From NCBI RefSeq assembly GCF_015710575.1, contig NZ_CP065373.1, positions 2,232,001 to 2,296,000 on the forward strand: a DNA stretch of 64,000 nt, read 5' to 3'. Shown piece by piece: positions 45,434 through 54,411 of the stretch. The translations under genes and the position numbers were made by a program. Within the stretch, counting starts at the first letter, position 1. Every line of letters begins with the position of its first letter. The notes under the pieces were generated by a model, which was not told the DNA's origin, did no database searches, and saw only the letters and a program-made list of their open reading frames with translations. This DNA is from Mycolicibacterium mengxianglii. GTDB lineage: Bacteria > Actinomycetota > Actinomycetes > Mycobacteriales > Mycobacteriaceae.

Positions 45434-46949
45434 TTCGGGAACCTTCGACTACGTCGTCGCCGGTGGCGGCACGGCCGGTTGCGTCCTGGCCGCGCGTCTG
45501 TCCGAAAACCCGGACGTGACGGTCTGCCTGATCGAGGCGGGTCCGTCCGACATCGGGGACGACGCCATCCTGGTCCTGGCGCAGTGGATGCACCTGCTGG
45601 ACTCCGGGTACGACTGGGATTATCTGGTCGAACCGCAGGAGCGCGGCAACTCGTTCCTGCGCCACGCCAGGGCCAAGGTGCTCGGCGGCTGCTCATCGCA
45701 CAACTCGTGCATCGCGTTCCACCCGCCCGCCGAGGCGCTCGAGGACTGGGTGGAGATGGGTGCCACCGGGTGGGGCCCGGCCGAGGTTCTCCCGCTGGTC
45801 AAACGTCTGACCGAAACGGTGCTGCTGCGCGACGTCCCGCCCGAAGACCCATGCGGCGCCGCGGTTCTGGAGGCCGCGGCGCTGGTGGGTTTGCCGACGG
45901 TGGCGTTCAATCGGGGCGAGACGGTGCGCAACGGGGCAGGTTGGTTTCAGATCAACAGCGGCGAAGACGGCATCCGCAACTCCACATCGAAGGCCTTTCT
46001 GCATCCGATCCTCGGCACCAGGAAAAACCTGGAGGTCCGCACCGATTCGTGGATCTCGGAGATCCTGTTCGACGACGCGCTTCGTGCCACCGGTGTCCGC
46101 TACCAACGGCCCGATCTGACCGGTTACGACACGGTGTCCGCCCGCCGTGAGGTGATCGTCACCGCAGGTGCCATCGACACTCCGAAGTTGTTGATGCTCT
46201 CCGGGATCGGGCCTACCGCGCACCTGCGTGAGGTCGGTGTCGACGTGCGCGTCGACTCACCGGGTGTGGGCGCCAACCTCGACGACCACGTCGAGGGGCT
46301 GGTGTTCTGGGAAGCCTCGAAACCGATGGTGACGACATCGACGCAATGGTGGGAGATCGGGCTGTTCACCACCATCGACGAGGGAGTCGCCCAGCCGGAT
46401 CTGATGATGCACTACGGCAGCGTGCCGTTCGACATGAACACGTTGCGCCGCGGATATCCGACCACCGACAACGGATTCTGCTTGACGCCCAACGTCACTC
46501 AGGGTCGCTCTCGGGGCACGGTGCGGTTGCGGTCGCGGGATTTCCGGGACCGGGCCAGGGTTGACCCGCGCTACTTCACCGACCCCGATGGCTACGACGA
46601 CCGCATCATGCTCGCAGGCGTGAAGCTCGCCAGATCCATCGCCGAGCAGCCCCCGCTGGCGGCATGGGTGGGCAGGGAGCTGGCCCCGGGGCCCGAGGCG
46701 ACCACTGATGACGAGCTCCTCGACTACATCCATCGCTGTCACAACACCGTCTACCACCCGGCAGCGACGGCTCGGATGGGTGCGGCGTCGGATCCGATGG
46801 CGGTGCTGGACCCGCAACTGCGCGTCAAGGGCGTGACAGGTCTTCGGGTGGTGGACGCCTCGGCAATGCCGAAGCTGCCTGCGGTCAACCCGAACATCAC
46901 CGTGATGACGATGGCGGAGAAGTGTGCCGACCTCATCCGAGCGACCTGA
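45426..46949 (+). CDS. betA: GMC-family oxidoreductase, probable choline dehydrogenase
   Basis: 507-aa FAD enzyme. The N-terminal FAD motif is YVVAGGGTAGCVLAARLSEN; the GMC signature LGGCSSHNSCIAFHPP follows. The C-terminal catalytic pair is His in YHPAATARMG and Asn in AVNPNITVMTMAEK. It would oxidise choline to betaine aldehyde, step one. GMC enzymes act on many alcohols, so choline is inferred from the following steps in the operon. It overlaps the permease by 8 nt and the next gene by 26 nt. Confidence 0.84.
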   Translation: MADSGTFDYVVAGGGTAGCVLAARLSENPDVTVCLIEAGPSDIGDDAILVLAQWMHLLDSGYDWDYLVEPQERGNSFLRHARAKVLGGCSSHNSCIAFHPPAEALEDWVEMGATGWGPAEVLPLVKRLTETVLLRDVPPEDPCGAAVLEAAALVGLPTVAFNRGETVRNGAGWFQINSGEDGIRNSTSKAFLHPILGTRKNLEVRTDSWISEILFDDALRATGVRYQRPDLTGYDTVSARREVIVTAGAIDTPKLLMLSGIGPTAHLREVGVDVRVDSPGVGANLDDHVEGLVFWEASKPMVTTSTQWWEIGLFTTIDEGVAQPDLMMHYGSVPFDMNTLRRGYPTTDNGFCLTPNVTQGRSRGTVRLRSRDFRDRARVDPRYFTDPDGYDDRIMLAGVKLARSIAEQPPLAAWVGRELAPGPEATTDDELLDYIHRCHNTVYHPAATARMGAASDPMAVLDPQLRVKGVTGLRVVDASAMPKLPAVNPNITVMTMAEKCADLIRAT

Positions 46950-48771
46950 CAGGTCGGATCTCCCGACGTTCCTGGCCCGGCACACGCCGTTCCAGGGATC
47001 GACGGAGGCCGAGCTCGGCGAGTTGGCTGCGGGAGCGTCGATAGAGCAGTTCCCCGCCGGTGTCGTCGTCGCCGACTACTCAGCTCGTGTGCCCGACGAG
47101 ATCTGGATGGTGTGCACCGGTGTCGTGACGCTGCGTTCCAGCGGGGACGGGTCCGTGATCGACGTCGTCATCCCCGGCGGAATCTTCGGCTACATGCCGT
47201 TGCTCACAGGTGCCGGGATGGACTTCGAGGCCCGCACCACCGCGTCGAGCACGTTGATCAGGCTGCCGGGCGCACTGGTGCGAGCCCAGTTCGCCAAACC
47301 GGCCGGCCTGGCATTCCTGGCTACGTCCGGATGGGGTCGCGCCGCGGATCGCCCCACGATCGCGCCCGCCACCGACAGCAGACCTGTCGCCGAACTCGTA
47401 CAAGGGGACGTGCTGGTGGTCGCCCCCGAGGATTCGGTGCGCGACGTCGTCGTGAAGATGACCGAACTCCACGTGTCCTACGCGTTGATCCGGTTGCGCG
47501 ACGGCGGCCTCGGCATCTTCACCGACAGCGATCTGCGGACCCGGGTGGTCGCTGCCGGTCTGCCTGTCGACGTGGCGATCGCGCGGGTGATGACCGCCCC
47601 CGCCAGCACCGTGACAACCGATCTGACCGCTGACAGCGTGCTGATGGAGATGCTGGAATGCGGGCTCCGGCACATGCCCGTGCTCACCCCGCGGGGTGAA
47701 GTCGTCGGGGTGCTCGAAGACGCTGATCTGCTGGCCGCATCGGCACGGCAGAGCTTCATGCTGCGCCGCGCCATCGCCCAGGCCACCGACGCGGCCCAAC
47801 TGCAACAGGTGGGGCAGCGCGTCACCGGGACTGCCGTCGACCTGTTCCACAACGGCACGAAAGCCACCGCGACCAGCGCGATACTGTCGGTCGTCATCGA
47901 CAGCCTGGTGCGGCGGGCGCTGGAACTGGTTCTGGCCCAACACGACACCGGGACCGTCGACGGATTCGCATGGCTGACACTTGGCAGTGTCGCGCGCCGC
48001 GAAGCGATGCCGTCCTCGGATGTCGACAGCGCGCTGTCCTGGCGCGACAACGCCGCCGACCTGGCTCCGCAGTTGCGCGCGGTAGCCGCCGACGTGCACG
48101 ATCTGCTCGACGCCTGCGGATTGCCATCCGACCGCAACGGCGCGATCGCCGCCAAGGCGAGATTCTCACGGTCGCAATCCGATTGGCAGCAGGCGGCGCT
48201 CGGCTGGTTGGATGACCCGTTGCGCGATCGCGGGTTGGTCTTTTCGTCACTGCTCATCGATGCCCGGGTGGTGTGGGGCGACGCGGGATTGCACTCCCTG
48301 CCCACCGCCTATCAGCGGATCCGCGCCGATCATCCCAACGCGTTGCGGCTGCAACTGCTTGACGCGTTGTCAGGCAAGATGCGGACCCGCTCGCTGCGTG
48401 ATGTGGTGTCGCGGCGCGGTGGCACGTTCGATCTGAAGAACCACGCCGTGACGCCCATCGTCAACCTCGCCAGGTGGGGAGGGCTGACCGCCGGGGTCAC
48501 CTCGGCGCCCACGCCGACGCGGCTGGAGGCTGCGGCTCAGTCCGGCGCCGTCAGCGAACGTGACGCGCGCACACTGTGTGACGTGTTCGCGATGCTGCAG
48601 CGGCTGCGCATGGCTCACCAGGTCGAGCAGATCGCCACCGGACGCACCCCCGGCGACATAGTCACGATGGCGGAACTGTCACCGCTGAACCGCAGTCTGC
48701 TCGGCGACGGTCTGCGCGAGATCGCTGCCGTGCGACGACGAGTCGGCAACCTCGGGCTCACGGGCGTATAG
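46924..48771 (+). CDS. cNMP-binding/CBS/DUF294 nucleotidyltransferase-like signalling protein
   Basis: 615-aa multidomain protein. Order: a cyclic-nucleotide-binding-like domain (about 10-125, IWMVCTGVVTLRSSGDGSVI), two CBS domains (about 150-280, PEDSVRDVVVKMTELHVSYA and HMPVLTPRGEVVGVLEDADL), then a DUF294 nucleotidyltransferase domain with GSVARREAMPSSDVDSAL (the GS...DxD metal pattern), and a DUF294 C-terminal helical domain. It overlaps the choline dehydrogenase gene by 26 nt, so it belongs to the operon. It might sense energy or cyclic nucleotide state and modify a partner, as GlnD relatives do; the target is unknown. Confidence 0.85.
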   Translation: MPTSSERPDRSDLPTFLARHTPFQGSTEAELGELAAGASIEQFPAGVVVADYSARVPDEIWMVCTGVVTLRSSGDGSVIDVVIPGGIFGYMPLLTGAGMDFEARTTASSTLIRLPGALVRAQFAKPAGLAFLATSGWGRAADRPTIAPATDSRPVAELVQGDVLVVAPEDSVRDVVVKMTELHVSYALIRLRDGGLGIFTDSDLRTRVVAAGLPVDVAIARVMTAPASTVTTDLTADSVLMEMLECGLRHMPVLTPRGEVVGVLEDADLLAASARQSFMLRRAIAQATDAAQLQQVGQRVTGTAVDLFHNGTKATATSAILSVVIDSLVRRALELVLAQHDTGTVDGFAWLTLGSVARREAMPSSDVDSALSWRDNAADLAPQLRAVAADVHDLLDACGLPSDRNGAIAAKARFSRSQSDWQQAALGWLDDPLRDRGLVFSSLLIDARVVWGDAGLHSLPTAYQRIRADHPNALRLQLLDALSGKMRTRSLRDVVSRRGGTFDLKNHAVTPIVNLARWGGLTAGVTSAPTPTRLEAAAQSGAVSERDARTLCDVFAMLQRLRMAHQVEQIATGRTPGDIVTMAELSPLNRSLLGDGLREIAAVRRRVGNLGLTGV

Positions 48772-48783
48772 GCTGCCAGGGCA

Positions 48784-49578
48784 ATGGCAAAGCGCGACGA
48801 TCCTGCACCCGGGGACCCACCCGCCGCCGTGCAATCTGTCGACCGGGCGCTGCAGGTCCTGGAGATCGTTGCCGGCCTCGGTCAGGCCGGTGTCACCGAA
48901 ATCGCTACTGAGCTGGGCGTACACAAATCAACGGTGTCCCGTCTGATCGCGGTGCTGGAGAAGCGTGGCTACGTCGAGCGGGTCTCTGAACGCGGCAAGT
49001 ACCGGCTCGGGTTCGCGATCCCGCGCCTGGCCCACGTGGCCGGCGGGCAGATCGATCTGGTCAAGCTGGGCCAGGACGCCTGCGACGTGCTCAGCGCCGA
49101 CGTCGGTGAGACCGCCAATCTCGCCGTTCTCGACCAGGACCGCATCGTCAACATCGTCGAGGCCATCGGCCCGTCGGAGATCACGTTGCGTACCTGGGTG
49201 GGGCAGAGCTGTCCGGCTTACGCGACGTCGAGCGGCAAGGTGCTGCTGTCGGGGCTGGACTTCAACGACGTGCGTTCCCGGCTGCACCTGCCGCTGACCA
49301 CCTTCACCGAATTCACCGTCAACAGCATGGTCGATCTGGAAGCCGAACTCTGTGCGGTACGAGAGCGTGGCTGGGCGAGTTGCACAGAGGAACTCGAGGT
49401 CGGCCTGAACGCGGTCGCGGCGCCCGTTTACGACGCCCACGCCCAAATCGTTGCTGCGCTGAGCATTTCGGGTCCGTCCTACCGCTTGGCGGTGGAACGT
49501 TTCGACGACGTCGCGAAGCGGACGATCGCTGCTGCCGACCAGATCAGCGTCCGGCTGGGCTGGACGTCCGGGGGATAG
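48784..49578 (+). CDS. IclR-family transcriptional regulator of the betaine operon
   Basis: 264-aa regulator. The N-terminal winged helix includes ELGVHKSTVSRLIAVLEKRG. The C-terminal IclR effector domain has LAVLDQDRIVNIVEAIGPSE and the conserved YATSSGKVLLSGLD. It begins 12 nt after the DUF294 gene as the last gene of the operon. It is the natural candidate to bind the TGCGT-N3-ACGCA repeats in front of the first gene, 11 kb upstream, and so regulate its own operon. The effector is probably a pathway intermediate. Confidence 0.89.
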   Translation: MAKRDDPAPGDPPAAVQSVDRALQVLEIVAGLGQAGVTEIATELGVHKSTVSRLIAVLEKRGYVERVSERGKYRLGFAIPRLAHVAGGQIDLVKLGQDACDVLSADVGETANLAVLDQDRIVNIVEAIGPSEITLRTWVGQSCPAYATSSGKVLLSGLDFNDVRSRLHLPLTTFTEFTVNSMVDLEAELCAVRERGWASCTEELEVGLNAVAAPVYDAHAQIVAALSISGPSYRLAVERFDDVAKRTIAAADQISVRLGWTSGG

Positions 49579-49802
49579 GACCGTCGGCGTCGCCAACGGT
49601 GAATTCCCGGTGAGGGCCGCCAGGGACACGGTGCGGTCCGATGTCAGCCCGAGCGCCTCGGCGGTGCCGACGATTACGATCGAGCGGACCCGGCGCCCGC
49701 CGGCTCGAGAGTGCCGGTTCGTACCCGCCGGTGCCCGATATCGTTGGCAGAGGTGGATATGAGCGCCGATATCCTGTGTATGGCGGTCGTCGAGTGAGTC
49801 GA

Positions 49803-50585
49803 TCACACCATCAATAATCGGACCAGGCCGATGATTCCGACGACAACGATGACGGCGCGCAGCACGTTCGGCGACAGGCGTCTGCCATAGTGCGCACCGA
49901 GGAATCCGCCAACCAGCGAACCAACCGCGATCAGACCGGCGGCCGGCCAGCTGATGCGGTCGAAGGCGACGATGGTGTAGGCAAGGGCGGCCACCACATT
50001 GACCACCAGCGTCAGCAGGTTCTTTGCTGCATTCATGCGCTGCATGCTCTCCGGCAGAATCGCACCCATCATGCCGACGAGAAGAATCCCTTGTGCCGCA
50101 GTGAAGTAGCCGCCGTAGATGCCGACCGCGAAGGTGCCGAGGATCAGGGCGATCATTCGCCCACGGGAGATGTCATCACTACCCCGACCCGCCGCCTCGG
50201 CCCGACCGCGCGCCCACGCCTGGATGCGCGGGCCGATCAGCACCAGCGCCAGCGCGAGGACAAGCAGGACGGGAACCACCGTGGTGAAAACTTTCTCCGG
50301 CAGGTGCAGTAGTAGCCACGCACCGAGCAGCGCACCGAGTAGCGATCCCGGAATCTGCCACCGCAGCCGCTTGAATTGGCCTCGTAGTTCACGGCGGTAG
50401 CCCCAGGTACCTGAGACGCCGCCGGCAACCAGGCCTACCGCGTTGGACATGGTCGCCGTCACCGGGGGATAGCCCAGCGCAACCATGGTGGGGAACGTGA
50501 TCAGCGTGCCCGAGCCGACAAGGGAGTTGATCGCTCCGGCTCCAACGCCGGCGACAATGAGAAGAATGAGGTGCTCGATCGGCAT
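49803..50585 (-). CDS. TauE/SafE-family membrane permease
   Basis: 260-aa membrane protein with about 8 hydrophobic helices. It starts MPIEHLILLIVAGVGAGAIN followed by SLVGSGTLITFPTMVALGYP, the TauE/SafE pattern; a matching second half carries GGYFTAAQGILLVGMMG. Family members export sulfite or sulfonates or move other organic anions. It is divergent from the gamma-glutamyltransferase-like gene; the TTGGTC-A-GACCAA site at 50708 lies between them, so both may be controlled by the GntR at 59906. The 224-nt gap 49579-49802 after the IclR gene holds nothing supported. Confidence 0.87.
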   Translation of the reverse strand: MPIEHLILLIVAGVGAGAINSLVGSGTLITFPTMVALGYPPVTATMSNAVGLVAGGVSGTWGYRRELRGQFKRLRWQIPGSLLGALLGAWLLLHLPEKVFTTVVPVLLVLALALVLIGPRIQAWARGRAEAAGRGSDDISRGRMIALILGTFAVGIYGGYFTAAQGILLVGMMGAILPESMQRMNAAKNLLTLVVNVVAALAYTIVAFDRISWPAAGLIAVGSLVGGFLGAHYGRRLSPNVLRAVIVVVGIIGLVRLLMV

Positions 50586-50707
50586 CGCTTACGTCCTGAG
50601 TGCATAGTTTGGGTCAGTAACCGCACGTGTGGTGCTGTGGTCCCGTCCTCGCCGTGGCCCTGCGGCGGACGGACGGTCCGTGACGGTATCACGCCGTTGT
50701 TGGTATG

Positions 50708-50720
50708 TTGGTCAGACCAA
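50708..50720. promoter_or_regulatory. GntR-type operator TTGGTC-A-GACCAA, site 1
   Basis: Perfect 6-bp palindrome with one central base, 41 nt upstream of the ATG at 50749. Identical arms occur at 52619-52631 and 57505-57517. The TGGTC/GACCA core is typical of FadR-subfamily GntR operators; the regulator at 59906-60640 is of this type. Confidence 0.7.
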
Positions 50721-50748
50721 GTTTCTCCACTGCATGAGGATGGCCGTG

Positions 50749-52332
50749 ATGTCTACTGCACCGATTGACTCTTCCCATCGGTACGCTGTCGCGGCCCCGG
50801 AGCCGCACGCCGCTGCCGCGGGGGAACGTGCCTTCGCAGCGGGCGGTAACGCCATCGATGCTGCCTTGGCCGCTGCGGCGGTCTTGACCGTCACGTTCCC
50901 CAATAATTGTGCGGTCGGCGGTGACTTGATCGGGCTGGTGCGCCAACCAGACGGCACCATCACCAGCATCAACGCCAGTGGCACGGCTCCGCGTGGCGCC
51001 GACGCCGAAGCGCTCCGGCAACATCTCGCCCAGGAGCGATCCGGCTCGGGCGTAATTGATATGCCCACCTATGGACCCATGACGGTGACTGTGCCCGGCT
51101 TGGTCGCCGGCTGGCAACGATTGCACGCCGAGGGTGCTGTCCTGGATTGGACCACGTTGCTCGAGGATGCCGTTCGATTGGCGAGCGAGGGCACAGAGGT
51201 CAATGCGTCGCTGGGTCGGGCCATCGAGGCGGCGCGTGGTCCCATCGATGCAGATCCCGGGTTGCGCGCGGTGTTCGGAGGATTGTCCACCGGAGACCGC
51301 CTCGTTCAACCGGAGCTCGCGAAGACGTTGCAGCAGTTGGCCGCTCACGGTCTCCGCGACTTCTACGACGGCGAGGTCGCCGCGCGGTTGGTCGAGGGCT
51401 TCAGGAACGCCGGTATCGGGATCACCGCCGAGGACCTTCGCGATTTCGTCCCTGAAACGACCGAGCCGATAAGCCTCAGCTTCCGTGGGCTGGAAGTCTT
51501 CACAAGTCCGCCCAACTCGTCAGGTGTGATGCTCCTACAGGCCCTGGCAGCCCTCGAGGCCGGCGGCCTGACCGATCCGCTGGGTGTCGATGCACCTGCG
51601 CTGGCCGGATTCCTCCGGCAAGGCGCCACGCAGCGCTCAGAGATGCTTGCCGATCCCCGCACGAGCGCTCAATGTCTTGACGACTGGCTCGGCGAGCAGC
51701 GGATCGCCGAGCTCGTCTCAACCGCAGCCCCGGATGGGTGTGAGTCCACCACACGGCCGACTGGCGATACCGTCGCCGTCGTCACTGCCGACGGCGAAGG
51801 ACGCATGGTGTCTCTGATTCAGAGCGTGTTCCACTCCTTCGGTTCGCGAATCCTGGACCCGGCTACCGGCGTGCTGCTGCACAATCGCGGTTCGTTCTTC
51901 AGTTTGACTCCGGGTCATCCCAATGAGCTTGCCCCCGGCCGACGTCCGGCCCATACGTTGGTGCCGTTGATGGTCACCGAGAACGGCAGCCCGCGCTGTG
52001 TATTGGGAACGATGGGCGGCAAAGCGCATCCACAGATCCTCGCGCAAGTGCTACTCCGAGTGCTGTCAGGGCTGTCTGCGCAAGCTGCTGTCGGTGCACC
52101 TCGGTGGATTGTCGGCGGCATAGACGTGGGGGAGTCGGACGACACCATCCGGTTGGAAGAGGATCTCGACGACTCCGCAGCGACCGCGCTTCGTACCGCG
52201 CATGCCCATGTGGTCGAGGTGGGCGCACACGACGAAGTTGCCGGACATACTCAGGCGATCGTGATCGGTGGCGACGGCGAGTTCGACGCCGGTAGCGACC
52301 CTCGCTCCGGCGGTGCGGCCCTGTCGGGCTAG
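50749..52332 (+). CDS. Gamma-glutamyltransferase-family (Ntn) hydrolase
   Basis: About 527-aa protein of the gamma-glutamyltranspeptidase family. ATG at 50749 with GAGG upstream (two other ATGs lie within 15 nt). The large-subunit region has AAAGERAFAAGGNAIDAALA and FPNNCAVGGDLIG. The self-cleavage point with the nucleophile Thr is in RPTGDTVAVVTADGEGRMVS. The C-terminal subunit has VLGTMGGKAHPQI. No signal peptide is seen, so it is probably cytoplasmic, unlike classical GGT. It may remove a gamma-glutamyl or similar acyl group from an imported compound. The operator upstream ties it to the amidohydrolase locus. Confidence 0.86.
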   Translation: MSTAPIDSSHRYAVAAPEPHAAAAGERAFAAGGNAIDAALAAAAVLTVTFPNNCAVGGDLIGLVRQPDGTITSINASGTAPRGADAEALRQHLAQERSGSGVIDMPTYGPMTVTVPGLVAGWQRLHAEGAVLDWTTLLEDAVRLASEGTEVNASLGRAIEAARGPIDADPGLRAVFGGLSTGDRLVQPELAKTLQQLAAHGLRDFYDGEVAARLVEGFRNAGIGITAEDLRDFVPETTEPISLSFRGLEVFTSPPNSSGVMLLQALAALEAGGLTDPLGVDAPALAGFLRQGATQRSEMLADPRTSAQCLDDWLGEQRIAELVSTAAPDGCESTTRPTGDTVAVVTADGEGRMVSLIQSVFHSFGSRILDPATGVLLHNRGSFFSLTPGHPNELAPGRRPAHTLVPLMVTENGSPRCVLGTMGGKAHPQILAQVLLRVLSGLSAQAAVGAPRWIVGGIDVGESDDTIRLEEDLDDSAATALRTAHAHVVEVGAHDEVAGHTQAIVIGGDGEFDAGSDPRSGGAALSG

Positions 52333-52379
52333 CTTTCGGAGCTGAGCAGGCCGGCGGTGGTTCGCCTGGTTCCGAAAGC
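52332..52379 (+). terminator. Long hairpin after the gamma-glutamyltransferase gene
   Basis: GCTTTCGGA at 52332-52340 pairs with TCCGAAAGC at 52371-52379. An inner GGCG-GTGGTT-CGCC hairpin lies between. There is no clear T-run after it, so terminator function is tentative. The remaining stretch 52380-52618 has no supported gene. Confidence 0.4.
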
Positions 52380-52618
52380 CTCCGACGGACTTTCGTGACG
52401 CTGGGGTCGTCGCTCTGAAGGTGCTGTGCGCGAACAGCTGTCGCGTGCACGCACCTGGCCGGCAACGTCGCCTCGGAACGCCGCGGCGGACATGGTCGGG
52501 CCAACGAGGTGAGCATTTCCGAACGCTGTGTTTCGGGGATATTTCGGCCTTGTGAAGAGTTTCGTTGCAGGGGATCGGAGGTCGCTGGCGGCCCCAATCG
52601 TGTTCTATCGTCAACGCA

Positions 52619-52631
52619 TTGGTCGGACCAA
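52619..52631. promoter_or_regulatory. GntR-type operator TTGGTC-G-GACCAA, site 2
   Basis: Perfect palindrome with one central base, 47 nt upstream of the 44-aa ORF at 52678 that is coupled to the NCS1 permease. The arms match sites 1 and 3 exactly. It is followed by CCAACCAAC. Confidence 0.7.
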
Positions 52632-52677
52632 CCAACCAACATAGATCTGTGAAGCGTCTGGGAGATGGAGGCACACG

Positions 52678-52812
52678 ATGGCTGAAGCCTGCCTGCAGAC
52701 CTACTCCCACGACTTGCTCACCATGCCCGCGGCAAGCGTGCCCGCCGGCTTCACTTCCCATGGCCGTCCTGCGACGCCGTTCCCACACGCCATCAACTGG
52801 AGATCCCGATGA
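52678..52812 (+). CDS. 44-aa ORF coupled to the NCS1 permease, resembles an amidase C-terminal fragment
   Basis: Short ORF with ATG at 52678 preceded by TGGAGGC at a good distance. It ends TGA at 52810-52812, overlapping the permease ATG at 52809 by 4 nt (ATGA). The product includes LLTMPAASVPAGFTSHGRP. That is reminiscent of the conserved C-terminal segment of amidases and allophanate hydrolases (pattern NLLDLxAxxVPAGFxxxGLP), so it could be the stub of a lost amidase kept for translational coupling, or a true leader peptide. The family likeness is from memory and weak; the coupling is seen directly. Confidence 0.5.
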   Translation: MAEACLQTYSHDLLTMPAASVPAGFTSHGRPATPFPHAINWRSR

Positions 52813-54296
52813 CCACCGACCAACTCCCGCCCCCCGACCGGGTTTTTGCCATCGAGAAACACGGGTTCGACTTCATTCCTCTCACCGAGCGGAACATGAC
52901 CCTCACCGGCGCCGGCTTGTTCTGGGCCGGCACACAGGCGAATCTGCTTCCGATGACGCTCGGCGCCCTCGGAGTCGCGCTCGGGCTTCCGCTGTGGTTG
53001 GCGATCGCAGCCGTCGTCGTCGGTAACCTGTTCTTCATCCTCGTCGCCGTCAACTGTGTTGTCGGTCCGCGTGCCGGAGTGCCGACCCTGACCTTCGCGC
53101 GAGCTGCCTTCGGAACCAGAGGAAACCTGCCCAACGTCGCGCTCACGTGGATCGCACTGGTCTCCTTCGAAGTCCTGAACACGATCCTCGCCGCACTGGC
53201 GATACTGGCGTTCCTGCGCGTCATCGGCGTCCCCGACCCCGGGATCGTCGGACAACTCGTCGCCGTGGTCGCCGTTGTCGCTGTCGGTGCTGTCATCGCA
53301 GCGTTCGGGCACAGCGCCATGGTGTGGATTCAACGCATCGCATCCGTCGTACTGCTGGTCTCGTTGGTGCTGGTCCTCGCGTTCACCATTGGTGGCGCTG
53401 ACTGGACCGGCACCACCGCGGTCGATTCTGGAAGCGCGATCGTCCTTCTGTCCATCGCCGCGGCGGCGAACGCGTCAGGACCCATTTCGTACCTGTTCAA
53501 CGCTCCGGACTACTTCCGCTACCTCCCGAGCGACGTGCCGCCGCGGAAGCTCTTCGTCGTCCTGTTCGCCGTCGGCTTCGGCATGGCCACCATGCTCGGT
53601 GTGCTCGGCGCAGTCCTCGCGTCCCAGGTCGACATGTCCGACCCGATCGGCGCCCCGGCGGTCCTCATGCCGACACCCATCTACCTGCTGTTCCTGCTTG
53701 CAGCGGTGATCGGCTCGATCTCGAATAACGTCCCCACCCTCTATTCGTCGGGTCTGACGTTGCAGGCTCTCGGCGTGCCGATCACCCGTCTCGCCGGAAC
53801 ACTGCTGGACTCGGTCCTCAGTGCTGCCCTGACGCTGTACGTCGTGGTCAACGGCGGCTTCCTCGACGTGCTCGAACTCTTCGCCGCGCTCCTCATCGTC
53901 TGGCTGTTGCCCTTCGGAGCGACGTACGCGGCGGACGCGGTGGCGCGCCGCTGGGTCTACGACCCGGTTGACCTGCACGATCGCGGTCGCAAAAGTCAGT
54001 ACTTCGGTGTCAACTTCGCCGGTATCGCCGCCCTGGCCGCCGGTATCGGCGTGGCGCTCTTCACAATTGACTCAGACGTGTTCGTCGGGCCGATCAGCGC
54101 TGCGATGGGGGGAATCGACCTCAGCTGGATCGCTCCGCTGCCGGTTGCCTTCGCCGTGTACTTCGCTCTCGCCTGGAAGCGTTTGCGTTCGCCCACGCAG
54201 TCCGAGCTCGCCCGAGTCGCGCTCGAACGTCAACAGTCGCTGCACACCACCGAGCGTGAAGTGCTCGACCAGGAGCAGACGACCGCGCACCAGTAG
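52809..54296 (+). CDS. NCS1-family purine/cytosine-type permease
   Basis: 495-aa transporter with about 12 membrane segments. NCS1 traits are the N-terminal IEKHGFDFIPLTERNMTLTG, then FWAGTQANLLPMTLGALGVA and LTFARAAFGTRGNLPNVALT. Family members import nucleobases, allantoin, hydantoins or thiamine precursors with sodium or protons. It is preceded by the coupled 44-aa ORF and operator site 2. With two amidohydrolases nearby the likely cargo is a nitrogen heterocycle or ureide; the exact substrate is not readable. The SDR gene follows after about 115 nt. Confidence 0.88.
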   Translation: MTTDQLPPPDRVFAIEKHGFDFIPLTERNMTLTGAGLFWAGTQANLLPMTLGALGVALGLPLWLAIAAVVVGNLFFILVAVNCVVGPRAGVPTLTFARAAFGTRGNLPNVALTWIALVSFEVLNTILAALAILAFLRVIGVPDPGIVGQLVAVVAVVAVGAVIAAFGHSAMVWIQRIASVVLLVSLVLVLAFTIGGADWTGTTAVDSGSAIVLLSIAAAANASGPISYLFNAPDYFRYLPSDVPPRKLFVVLFAVGFGMATMLGVLGAVLASQVDMSDPIGAPAVLMPTPIYLLFLLAAVIGSISNNVPTLYSSGLTLQALGVPITRLAGTLLDSVLSAALTLYVVVNGGFLDVLELFAALLIVWLLPFGATYAADAVARRWVYDPVDLHDRGRKSQYFGVNFAGIAALAAGIGVALFTIDSDVFVGPISAAMGGIDLSWIAPLPVAFAVYFALAWKRLRSPTQSELARVALERQQSLHTTEREVLDQEQTTAHQ

Positions 54297-54411
54297 AAGC
54301 ATCCACGACGAAAGGGGTTGGCCCGATCATCAACCGGGAAGGCCCCTTCCGTAGTTGCTCAACCGCACCACTGCAACGGCGGCCACGGCCGCTTTACAGG
54401 ATGGGATCACT

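Noticed and set aside
43588..45519. A 643-codon plus-strand open frame inside the permease gene
   Set aside because: It is an out-of-frame shadow of the aldehyde dehydrogenase and APC permease genes: Arg/His/Gly-rich composition and no domain.
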